Assembly: GCA_001566745.1 (NCBI GenBank)
Contig: KQ964552.1
Location: forward strand, 16,227 to 39,013
DNA length: 22,787 nt
Origin: Conidiobolus coronatus NRRL 28638
Lineage: Eukaryota > Entomophthoromycota > Entomophthoromycetes > Entomophthorales > Conidiobolaceae
Direction of reading: 5' to 3'
Shown here: piece by piece, positions 1 through 9,455 of the stretch
How positions within the stretch are numbered: the first letter of the stretch is position 1
Layout: every line of letters begins with the position of its first letter
Translations under genes and position numbers: made by a program
The notes under the pieces: generated by a model
Databases searched by the model: none
What the model was told of the DNA's origin: nothing
What the model saw: the letters and a program-made list of their open reading frames with translations, nothing else

Positions 1-28
1 TCCTTGTTTTAACTAGAATCTTTCATAT
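1..28 (+). repeat. Short dispersed repeat, copy 1
   Basis: These bases align with 11826-11852 at about 25 of 28 positions. The shared blocks are TCCT-GTTTTAACTAG and TCTTTCATAT, with one substitution and a small change between the blocks. The copy starts exactly at the window edge, so it may extend further upstream. What the repeat is cannot be told from two short copies. Confidence 0.35.
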
Positions 29-912
29 TTATGTATATTCATTAGCTTTAGTAAATTACATTAATTTCTAATAGTTTAAGTATATAAAATTTGCCCTATA
101 ATAAATTTATAAGAAACTATAAATTTTTAAACTATAATATCTTATATTTTAATTTAGTTAATAACATTATGTATTAAATATCAGGGTTATAATACCAATT
201 ATCTTTTAAAGGGCTTTGATACTGAAAAATTTATATTTATAAGCATCTTATACCGCATTTAACTACTTTTATATAATCAAATCTTTAAAATAATATACAA
301 TTAAAATAAATATATTTAAAAATTTATATATAAAAAGCTTATTAATATATATTTTAATATTTTAGAAGTATTAATAAAAATAGCAATAGGTATAAAAGTT
401 AACTTTGTAACAATTCTAAGATATCTTATCATTAACTAAATTAAACACTGCCATAGTAGTGTTAATATATAATTCTAATATATATTAGATAGTATATAGC
501 GCAGATGTATATTTGTTATCTGATTTATATTAATAGAAGCATAAAATCCTTGTTATATATTCAAATCATTAGTAAGGGGCTTAAAATCGAAACAAATCGC
601 TCATTTATAACCATTATTAAATATTGTTCTTATTCTAAAGTAAACTTGTTAATCTTTTGTTTTTAAGCTATAGTGAACTAATATTATAATAAATAATACA
701 TCAAATTCTTAAGAAAGAGAGAATATTATTGTGTTTAATAGCAATTATTATGAGATATAACTCAGTATATCAGACCGTTAATATCAAAAATGATCTTTAG
801 ATATATTGTATCTAAATATCTGTTAAAATATATCACCATTTATATTATTTTTGTTATAAATTGGTTTAAAATTTAGATTAAAACTAGTTAATCATGCTCA
901 ATTTTAATAAGC

Positions 913-918
913 CACGTG
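913..918. promoter_or_regulatory. CACGTG palindrome (E-box / Cbf1-type site)
   Basis: A perfect CACGTG hexamer lies in otherwise AT-rich spacer about 400 bp upstream of the cytochrome c start codon. This hexamer is the core site of bHLH factors such as yeast Cbf1. A six-base match can occur by chance, so a role is only possible. Confidence 0.2.
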
Positions 919-1112
919 TGTGAATATTATTTTTGTATGTTAAAAGATCTAATATTATAGTTATGCTTATATATATAAAGCTATAAACATATATCTTGTA
1001 TCATTACCAGCGTGTAATGTATAATCCGTGATAATTAAAAGGCGTATATTATATAAATATCTTTGCTATTTTAGCGGTGGGATAATAAAGAAATTTAATC
1101 TGTGGATGTGTG

Positions 1113-1125
1113 GAATTTTCGAGAA
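1113..1125 (+). promoter_or_regulatory. Perfect three-unit heat-shock element
   Basis: GAA at 1113-1115, TTC at 1118-1120 and GAA at 1123-1125 alternate with exact 5-bp spacing, which is the consensus trimeric site for heat-shock factor (Hsf1). It lies 207 to 195 bp upstream of the cytochrome c ATG and ahead of the CCAAT and TATA elements, a normal place for an upstream activating site. Binding is inferred from the motif alone. Confidence 0.5.
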
Positions 1126-1151
1126 CACAAGAATTCTAAATATTATCATTG

Positions 1152-1156
1152 ATTGG
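1152..1156 (-). promoter_or_regulatory. Inverted CCAAT box
   Basis: ATTGG on the plus strand is CCAAT on the minus strand, within the wider context ACCCAATCA. It lies about 165 bp upstream of the cytochrome c ATG. In fungi the HAP2/3/5 (CBF/NF-Y) complex binds CCAAT in either orientation and drives respiratory genes, cytochrome c being the classic target. The position and target gene support the call, but the motif is short. Confidence 0.45.
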
Positions 1157-1198
1157 GTTGTTGCATTAACAAATTATGGGTTTTAGTTCTAATCCGTA

Positions 1199-1214
1199 TT
1201 TTTTTCGAAAAAAA
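1199..1214. promoter_or_regulatory. T7-CG-A7 palindrome in cytochrome c promoter
   Basis: Seven T, then CG, then seven A form a perfect 16-bp inverted repeat just before the TATA box; an eighth A follows. Stiff poly(dA:dT) tracts commonly exclude nucleosomes in fungal promoters. That role is an inference here, and the palindrome could also be incidental. Confidence 0.3.
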
Positions 1215-1221
1215 ACTGGCG

Positions 1222-1229
1222 TATAAATA
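1222..1229 (+). promoter_or_regulatory. TATA box of cytochrome c gene
   Basis: TATAAATA matches the TATA consensus. It lies 98 bp upstream of the ATG and downstream of the heat-shock, CCAAT and poly(dA:dT) elements, so the order is that of a canonical regulated promoter. AT richness raises the chance of random matches, but the surrounding bases here are comparatively GC-rich. Confidence 0.5.
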
Positions 1230-1319
1230 TAGAAGCATCCACACATAAAATAGATAACTCTCTTACTGATTGATAAGATTAGATCGTAAAAAAGCTAATA
1301 TCTAATAGATTAATATATA

Positions 1320-1781
1320 ATGTCTGCTACTTCAGGTATGTCTTTTATAACAAATTATAACAAACAATCATATATATGATCTCCTTTCTTGAATCAATTG
1401 CTAATACTTGTTTGTTCTCCAGGAAACGCTGCTGCCGGAGCTAAGCTCTTCAAGACCCGTTGTGCCCAATGCCACACCGTCGAAGCTGTAAGTGATCTTC
1501 ATCTTTAGTAATTACCAAATGATTTAATCTTAATTTAGGGAGGTGCCCACAAAGTTGGTCCCAACTTGAACGGTATTTTCGGTCGTAAGTCTGGTCAAGC
1601 TGCTGGTTACTCTTACACCGCTGCTAACTTAAACAAGGGTGTTACTTGGGACGAACAAACCCTTTTCGACTACTTAGAAAACCCCAAGAAGTACATCCCC
1701 GGTACCAAGATGGCCTTCGCTGGTTTCAAGAAGCCCAAAGACAGAGCTGATGTTGTTGCTTATCTTAAGGAATCTTGCTAA
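1320..1781 (+). CDS. CYC1: Cytochrome c (spliced, 3 exons)
   Basis: This is the mobile electron carrier of the mitochondrial intermembrane space, passing electrons from complex III to complex IV. Exons are 1320-1335, 1423-1487 and 1539-1781; the introns are GTATGT...CAG (87 nt) and GTAAGT...TAG (51 nt). The joined product has 107 residues, the family norm. The haem motif CAQCH is at residues 19-23 and the axial Met is M85 in GTKMAFAG. Family blocks such as KVGPNLNG and [13 protein letters not shown] are intact. The haem motif is encoded by exon 2, so the last exon alone would be non-functional. The start is fixed by phase and by a short N-terminus typical of cytochrome c, which needs no cleaved presequence. 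The protein ends in Cys (ESC). Codons favour AAG, AAC, TTC and ACC, unlike the neighbours, as expected of a highly expressed gene. Identity is certain. Confidence 0.97.
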
Positions 1782-3594
1782 TTATTTTAACTTATGTAAT
1801 CTAATATACACTAAACTTATATAAAACATATACTATTATATCGTTTTCTTTCTTATGATTTGATAGTTATAGCTAAGTGTGATTGATATAGAGCTTACAT
1901 TATACCATAGGGGGCTCTATTTCAAAGTATTTATTAAAGATCAATGTAGATTTTTCAAATAGAAGTATTGTTCTAAAGTATCTTTATTATCTTATTATTA
2001 TATAGCCCAATAGCTATTATTATACAATGGTGTTTCTCTTGTTTTTAACTGCTTTTCAGAAACTTTTAAGTGTACTTTATCCTACTCTCTCTTCCAACTA
2101 ATAGCTTTTCATTACACTTTGGTCATTATTTAAGAATCTTTTAACTTAGTTAGATTTAGTGTATCCGTTTAATCCCGAAATAATGATTTTAGAGCTCATC
2201 AATTGTACATCTTTATTACATCATTTAATTTAACTAAAAGCTAATGAGCTTGGTTTTTATTTTAGTGTTGTTAATTATCAAAATTCATCTTTTCTTTGAC
2301 TTGGAATGCACTTACTTTGTTTTTTAATAGTCACCTTTAAGAATTTTTCTGAACTTTTTAGCTTTTGATACTGCTATAGCTTCAATAACTTGCTACTTTT
2401 GTTTTAAGCAATAAATGATATTAAATTTAATCTGTATTTATATATATAAATATTTTGGTCAAGCTTTCTTTGTCTTTGCAATGATAGCTATCTTCAAGTA
2501 TAAATGACATAGGTTTCAATGACCACAGTTTGATACGCAAACTAAGGCTGGTATACGTTTTATCAATTAATCTATATCAAGTGATAATTATTAAATATGC
2601 ATAATAGGGGCGGTGGCTATAATCCTCTTGTTATGATCAAAATAATTAGTAAAAAATCACACTAGCCATTACGGTCATATTTATTGGATAAACAAATTTA
2701 TTGGAGAATTTTGTATGCGATGTTGTTGGGCTTTATCGGAGCAACGCGGATCCATTTTTCACAGATATTTTTATTATTAGGTTAAATTGGTAAGTGAAAA
2801 AATTAACTATTGGATATTAGATCAAAGAGTACTGATAAAACTGTTATCAATATTCTTATCAAGATAACGATAATAGATTTTATTGACTTTATAATATGTT
2901 CAGAAAATAAATAAACTATGTATATAAATTATACAAAATTCGCACTTAGAATAAATACTTAGCCGCTTTAACAAAATGCAGATAAATTGGGGGTTGTACT
3001 ACTAGTAACTACGTTGGTTTCATTCAGCTTCAACTGGAGAGTTATAATTTTATGCTAATTAGAATTGTTTTGATAGTTCAAAGCAGATCTTGAAAACCGA
3101 TTTTATAAGCTATAGTTAGTTTAAAATTTGCTATTTTGAAATATTTTAGTTAACAACATCAACAAATTTTAGTATAAAAGTCTTTAATTTGAGTAATTTG
3201 AATAATTTGTTAAAAAGTAAGCCAAAATTAATGTTTCAATTCGATTCCAAGATCTGGTTTATGATTATAATTAATGAAATGTTTATTTTTATTATGACAG
3301 TTTATAGATTTTATATTTAAATTTAACAGAAAAGTAAAAATGTTAAATAACTTTGAGCTAACCCATAATTTCACATCTAAATTTGCTAACTTATATGGAT
3401 ATGGCCTAAACTGGCTTGTGTAATAACTTGCAGTTATATAGAAAGTTTTTGAATTTTGATTTATAATCTCGAATATAGTTAATATAAAAGTTTTCAATAT
3501 TAATAACTCTATTTAACTTAAATCTTGCTAGTTAATTTTTCAATAGAACTAATTTGAATAGATTTTATATAAAAATATAATCAAAATTATCAAA
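1782..3594. other. Long AT-rich spacer, no gene seen
   Basis: This 1.8-kb stretch lies between cytochrome c and the BipA gene. The only ORF of any length, 3228-3497 on the minus strand, encodes a Phe/Ile/Asn-rich peptide typical of chance translation of AT-rich DNA. A 7-bp inverted repeat lies at 1888-1894/1914-1920. The stretch must hold the 3' end of cytochrome c and the promoter of BipA, but I cannot place their elements with confidence. Confidence 0.6.
1888..1920. repeat. 7-bp inverted repeat downstream of cytochrome c
   Basis: ATAGAGC at 1888-1894 is the exact inverse of GCTCTAT at 1914-1920, with a 19-base loop ending in a GGGG run. It starts about 107 bp after the cytochrome c stop and could form a hairpin in the 3' untranslated region. 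A match of this length may be chance. Confidence 0.25.
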
Positions 3595-5679
3595 ATGCTT
3601 TCAAACAAATTAAATTTGATTTCTAAATCTATTAAACCAAATAGAGTTATCAAATCTACTCATTTAAGACCTTTATCCACTAGAGTTGCTAACAGTATTC
3701 AATATAACCAGCCAAAATCTATTTTATCAAGCACACTCAAACTTTCCACCCATTTTAAATACCAAAATAGTGGATATGCTTCAACACCAGATTTAGGTAA
3801 TTTATTACCACCTGAAAAGGTCAGAAATATTGCTATTATCGCTCACGTCGACCACGGAAAAACCACACTAGTAGATTGTTTACTAAAACAATCAGGGACT
3901 CTTCAAGGATCTCATAATGATCAAAACAGAGTAATGGACTCAAATGACTTGGAAAGAGAAAGAGGTATCACTATTCTGTCCAAATGTACTTCTATCATGT
4001 ATAAAGGCCACAGAATTAACATTGTTGATACCCCTGGGCATGCTGATTTTGGTGGTGAAGTTGAAAGAATTTTGTCAATGGTAGATGGTGTAGCCTTGGT
4101 AGTAGATGCAACTGAAGGCCCTATGACTCAAACTAAATTTGTTTTATCAAAAGCTTTGGAAAGAGGTTTAAAACCTTTAGTTGTTTTGAACAAAGCTGAT
4201 AGACCAACTTCTAGAGCCGAAGAGGTTGATAGCGAGCTATTTGACTTATTTGCTACTTTAGGCGCTTCTGATGAACAGATGGACTATAACATAATTTATG
4301 CTAGTGCAAAAGAAGGATGGTCCACTTTTGATATGGAAGGTGAAAGAAAAGACATGACACCCTTATATGAAACTATGTTAAAACAAGTTCCCCACCCCGA
4401 AGTCGATAGAGATGCTCCATTTTCTATGCTCGTCACTCAGTTAGAGAGTAACTCCTTCTTAGGAAAATGCTACTTAGGTAAAATTGAAACCGGAACTATT
4501 AAAGTAGGAGATTCAATCAAAGCACTTGATACTGCTGGAAAAGTGATGGAAGAAGGAAGAATCACTAAAATTTTCTTACAAAGTGGTTTAGAAAAGATTA
4601 TTGTTGATAAAGCCGGTGCTGGAGATATCGTCAGTATTTCTGGATTAGCTGGAGCTTCTGTCAACTCTACCCTTTGTTTCCCATCTGTTACTGAGCCTTT
4701 ACCAAGTAACCCAATTGATCCCCCTACAGTATCCATGGATTTCTTCGTAAATGACTCTCCATTAGCTGGCCAAGAAGGAAATATGTTGACATCCACTGTA
4801 ATTGGAGATCGCTTGAGAAAAGAAGCAGAGACTAACGTTGCTCTTCAAATTCACGAATCAGCTGGCAAAGACCGTTTCGAAGTCAGAGGTCGTGGTGAAC
4901 TTCAATTAGGTGTTTTAATTGAAACCATGAGAAGAGAAGGCTTTGAACTTTCTATTTCTCCTCCCAGAGTTGTTTATCAAAAGGGCGAGAGTGGTGAGTT
5001 AATGGAGCCTATTGAAGAAGTCACTATTGACGTTGACCCTGAATATTCTGGAACTGTTATTGAGAAGCTTAGCAAGCGCAAGGGTGATCTCAAAGAATTT
5101 ACCGAATTTGGAGAAAAATCAAGATTAATTTTCGAAGTTCCTACTAGAGGTTTATTAGGATACGGTGCCGAGTTCAAGAACGATACTCATGGAGAAGGTG
5201 TCCTTAACCATGTTTTCAGCGATTATCAATCCTTTAAAGGATCTCTTGACCAAGTCAGAAAAGGAAGTTTGATTTCCACTTCTAAAGGAGATGTAACTAC
5301 ATATGCCGCTGGTTTAATGGAGCCCCGTGGAAAGCTTTTTGTCACACCAGGTATGTCAGTATATCCTGGTATGATTGTTGGTGAATACAATAAGGATGGC
5401 GATTTGGAAGTTAACCCAACTAGAACTAAAGGTATACAAATATAATAATAATATAATATTCAATTTATTAATAATTCCATAGCCTTAACTAATATGAGAT
5501 CTGTAATGAAAGAAGATGCCATTCGTTTAACCTCTGTAAAACCAATGAGTTTAGAAGAAGTAATTTCATATGTACAACCTGATGAAATTATTGAAGTCAC
5601 CCCCACAAGTATCCGCTTAAGAAAGAAAGAGCTAGATCCTTCTAAGCGTAAGCAATCTAATAAGCACAAAGCTATCTAA
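3595..5679 (+). CDS. bipA: BipA/TypA-family translational GTPase, probably mitochondrial (2 exons)
   Basis: This is a translation-factor GTPase of the BipA/TypA family, which acts on the bacterial-type ribosome and helps assemble its large subunit. Exons are 3595-5431 and 5483-5679, joined over a 51-nt GTATAC...TAG intron; the product is 677 residues. GTPase motifs: G1 AHVDHGKT at 83-90, G2 within RERGIT at 121-126, G3 DTPGH at 145-149, G4 NKAD at 199-202 and G5 SAK at 237-239. Domain II-, III- and V-like regions follow, then the C-terminal domain special to BipA, shown by LTNMR across the splice and by [11 protein letters not shown] near the end. About 70 residues precede the GTPase; they are rich in Ser, Lys and Arg and poor in acids, which suggests a mitochondrial presequence. 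Without the second exon the protein would lose the BipA signature, so the splice is well supported. LepA/Guf1 is excluded by this C-terminus. Confidence 0.93.
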
Positions 5680-6840
5680 TTGTATTATAGAATCACAGTT
5701 ATTAATACATCTTATTTATTTAATCTAAGTTACACCTTGATAACTTGTTTATCAAAATTTACAATATGGCCATATTAGTTTATTATATTCATTAATACTT
5801 AGAATACTTAATCATACAAACTAATATTTATAAAAATAAATCAATGATCTAAATATTATAAGATATAAACTGATGCTTTCTCTTTATGTTTTTACATATA
5901 GTTAAAAAAAACTTAACTATTGAAATTATTGTATTAATATAATTTAATAGATGATTTAAACTTATAGCATCAATAATTTAAATAAATTTTACCAAATATA
6001 AAGTAATATGAGCAATTTCAGTTAAATCAATGGAATTTGTTCAAAAATTTTTTATAATGAAAATTTGAAATGTTTTTATTTTTATTTTTAGCTGCTCAAT
6101 GCTTATTTAGCAACATCTTTTATTAGTTAAAGTTGATAATATAGTATTTCAATATGATATTATTAACAATCTTCTAATTAATGACTATAATGATAACAAC
6201 TCGTTTGTATTAAAATTAAAATATTTAATAGAATTCATACAGAATTTCATATATACCTATTTTGTTACATTATAATTTAAGTTGGGATTATTAACCATCT
6301 CTATATATTCTAAATACAGATATTAAAAAACTGAAAAATCAAATAACTTTTTATAAATATCAGTATTTAGGTAGTTAAAAATGATTACTGTTTATTTAAA
6401 ATTCAAAGACAATATATAAATATATTAATGAAAATTCAGATATTATATAAATCAATGTTTAATGCATATAATGAATTTGCATTAATTAGTGGCATAATTA
6501 TTAATAAGTATAATGGTTAAATGAAAATGCATACATACAGTATGATTTAATATAACAAAGTTTTATATATAATTAAAAGCTGCTCTTAATGAGCTGTAAT
6601 TATTTAATTTCTTTGAACTTTTTGAGCTGGTTAATATTATATATAAAGTGATATTCGTTCTCGATAGTTTATTCTGTTAGCTATCATTTAAACATGAAAA
6701 TGATAATAGCTATATATTATATATAACTTTGAAATCTAATTCAAGCTTTAATTCTGTAAAAACTATATAAGCAAATTAGATGCCAAATGGCTAATATTAC
6801 AATTATACCTATCAATCGCTGGTATTTTATTGAAATTAAA
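5680..6840. other. AT-rich spacer between convergent genes
   Basis: BipA and DCN1 converge on this 1.16-kb stretch. It contains only short, low-complexity reading frames and no recognisable RNA gene. It should hold both 3' untranslated regions and polyadenylation signals; AT richness prevents me from choosing among candidates. Confidence 0.55.
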
Positions 6841-7961
6841 CTATGCTAAGGAGGGAGCTGGGGTGGGGAGAGAGAGTTTTTGGCGAGCATAAGTAACAAA
6901 CTAGAAATAAGAGTTAATATAATATTTATACGAATATATAGATGGAGACTTACCTCATCAATAGCATATGGCCAAGCACCTAAAGCAAATAATTAGTACA
7001 AGTATGTGTAGAGTTAAATTTTAAGTTACCGTCTTGATCATAGTCAGTCATATCAGGACTAACAGATTCGATAAAGTCATAGAACTAAGAGAGAATGTTA
7101 TGGTTTGAATGATAAAAGTGCTGGTTAAATTACCTGATTCCAAGTATCTTTCGATATGGCCTTGTTGTATTCAGTTTGTAAGAATTCAATCCAGGATTCA
7201 AGGTGAGGATATTTTGAGCCGATCAAACATTCCCAAAGAGGGATAGCAGTTTCAAGTCCCAAGCTTCTTTGTCCAGGACTTAAGGAATATTTGAATGCAA
7301 ATACATAAATCTTTTTAAAGTCTTTTGAGCTTTGGTATTTTACTTCAAGACTACTGATTTTGGCTTTCATTTTTTCCAGAGTATCGCAGCTAAACTCGAA
7401 ATATAAGTTTTGTTAAAATTTATAATAATAAAGCTCTTACTTTAATTCAGTCCACCCATTGATAAAGTTTTCGCGAGTAAATTCACCAACAGTTTCAGAT
7501 TTAAGTTCAAGAGCAACAATAAGAGCGGATACTTGAGTGGGGTCTATTCCAAGGTCCTCAAAGTAACTGAGTGTTCCGTCGATTAGAATGGCATCTTGAT
7601 TTGCATCTGTAAAAGTTCAGTACAAGAAGCTCTTAATATATAGATTTATTATACCTTTATATTGTTCGTATACTTGAGTTAAATTTTGTACAAAATTGGC
7701 ATCGGGGCCAGAAAATTTTTGAGGATTTGAAAAGTATTCATTTAAAGCAGCTTCAACGTTCCATTTGGAAGCTTTTAAAAAACTAGTTGCGACATCGTTG
7801 CTAATCATTTTTAATAAAATATATAAAATTAATTGAGCAATTAAAACTACCTTGCATTAGTAATACTGACAAAGTTTTTAATTAGTTTTTTATCACTAGA
7901 GTTGGGCTAAATAACTAAGTTAAGTAAAAATTTCTAAAAATGCAATGAAAAAGAATACCAT
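6841..7961 (-). CDS. DCN1: DCN1-like cullin neddylation factor (8 exons)
   Basis: Dcn1 is the co-E3 that brings Ubc12~Nedd8 to cullins and so activates cullin-RING ubiquitin ligases. Exons, in transcript order: 7961-7959, 7906-7851, 7800-7655, 7606-7441, 7389-7134, 7084-7030, 6979-6954 and 6900-6841. All seven introns are GT-AG and 48-53 nt; every phase closes, giving 255 residues, close to yeast Dcn1. Residues 1 to about 50 form a UBA-like domain (FVSITNASNDVATSFLKASKW). The potentiating-neddylation domain follows, with LIDGTLSYFEDLGIDP, GEFTRENFINGW, YSLSPGQRSLGLETAIPLW and the closing DGAWPYAIDEFV. The C-terminus is an unusual Pro/Ser-rich tail. Exon 1 codes only for the initiator Met. An unspliced alternative start at 7808 would cut off the first UBA helix, so I prefer the spliced start. 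A probable substrate cullin lies about 4 kb away. Confidence 0.92.
6850..6868 (+). other. G-rich tract, possible G-quadruplex
   Basis: Runs of GG, GGG, GGGG and GGGG, separated by 1 to 4 bases, lie on the plus strand; a GA repeat follows to about 6876. The opposite strand is the CT-rich coding sequence of the DCN1 C-terminal tail. Four closely spaced G-runs could form at least a two-layer quadruplex. It is a sharp departure from the surrounding AT-rich sequence. Confidence 0.3.
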
Positions 7962-9455
7962 TATAAAATACAGCAATAAATAGTTAGATTTGTATAAACA
8001 ATTGAATTATTATTGGTTTCTATTATTTAATAGTCAGAAAATACACCAATTTATATATTAATTGCGTTATTTGGCGGTTAACTGATTATGGGATTATTTA
8101 CTTAAACAGTACCATCTTTTGTTTAATATGTTTCTAATTGATAAGAACTAATGAAATAAAATTTATTGTATATTAAGTAACTTATTGGAAATACTTTGAA
8201 AGCTCATTCTGGTACAGGAATTAGCTTTATTGAATTAATTTTCTAGTGATTAAACACATATTTGATTCTTTAAATGGTAGCAAGCTGATATTTACTATAT
8301 ACTATTACTTGGTATCAAACAAAATACGTATTTTTAATATATTTAATAATATTCATTACTAAACTTAAAGAATTATTAAACTAATAATAAAATATTGATA
8401 AATAATAGCAATGATTAGATCTTTTTATATTCAATTTTACTCATACAGCTTATATTCATAGTCTGTTGAACGGTGAAATATGGAAACGACTTTTACAATA
8501 GTCTTGATAAAGAGCATATAGTAGAAAGATTTGGAAAATGAGTTATAGGCTCATAATTAATCTATGTAATAAGATCTTAAATATGTATATTGTAATATTT
8601 TTGGGTTATATACTTCATTTAGCGTGTACAATTATACCACGCTATAATAGAGTTTTAAGCGGTGACATTAGTTAGTGATGGTTTACCCTGTTTATTACTG
8701 CTATAAATTAAGACTCTGTCATAGTTACATTTGTTGATTGGTCATATGTACTCTATTATAGTAGAGTTTAGGTGTATTGCTATTTGAACTGTCGAATTGA
8801 GGTTTTATATTAATGTTTCATTGTTGTCTACTTATAAATAATTAAATAATAATATATTAGTATATAGCTATGTATAAATTTTTTTGACTTTATGATAATA
8901 AAAGTAAAATCCATCTATTATTATATAGCAGCTGTTAAAGGGATTATATATAAAGAATGCAAGTTTCATAAATACAAATGCTTGATTTTATCATTAATTA
9001 AAGTTAAATATTTTTTGAATAATATATATTACTTTCAAGAGAAATGACTTTGGTAGTAATTCATATCAAAGCTTGCTTTAAAGCAATATTAATATGTAAG
9101 AATAACGTCATGGTTACCAGATTATTAATACGATTGATTTTTTGATATATAGCTTAATTTAAAATAATGTGATTAATAGAATGACCTTATAATATTATAA
9201 TATAAAATATTTAATAGTTGGATGTTTATTGAAAGCTCATGAATATAAAAGATGATAAAAATAAATTATTAATATCAATAGCTGAACACAGGTTTAAGTT
9301 GATTAATAGTTGGTAAATCCCATAATATAATTATTAGCATCTTGAATATAAATATGAATTTCAGCGTCATATCAATTTTTAATTTGATTCAGCTATTTTA
9401 ATTTTAATTTCAAAATATAATACAAAATTCTAATTATAAATAAGCTTTAACTATA
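7962..9455. other. Spacer between divergent DCN1 and MED17
   Basis: This 1.5-kb stretch must contain the promoters of both divergent genes. No protein-coding frame stands out. A less AT-rich island with inverted repeats at 8622-8766 is listed separately. I could not assign a TATA box or upstream elements because such motifs abound by chance. Confidence 0.55.
8622..8766. repeat. Island with inverted repeats
   Basis: A hairpin at 8622-8642 has GCGT pairing with ACGC outside and GTA with TAC inside, around one bulge. It overlaps CTATAATAGAG at 8642-8652, whose exact inverse CTCTATTATAG lies at 8751-8761. That inverse copy itself begins a near-palindrome ending in TAGAG at 8762-8766. The segment between holds G- and C-containing words unusual for this spacer, such as GCGGTGAC. 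It could be a small structured RNA, a remnant of a miniature transposon, or chance. Confidence 0.25.

Larger units (their letters stand above)
1..1112. other. AT-rich spacer upstream of cytochrome c
   Basis: No ORF with recognisable protein content and no RNA gene is visible. A CACGTG E-box lies at 913-918, about 400 bp before the cytochrome c start. The first 28 bases match a second copy near 11826 and are listed separately as a repeat. I see nothing else in this stretch that I can support. Confidence 0.6.

Noticed and set aside
3228-3497. 89-codon minus-strand ORF
   Set aside because: The product is a Phe/Ile/Asn/Lys-rich string without a domain, as expected from chance translation of AT-rich spacer.
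4470-5177. Minus-strand ORFs of 108 and 66 codons
   Set aside because: They lie wholly inside the well-supported BipA exon and show no domain.
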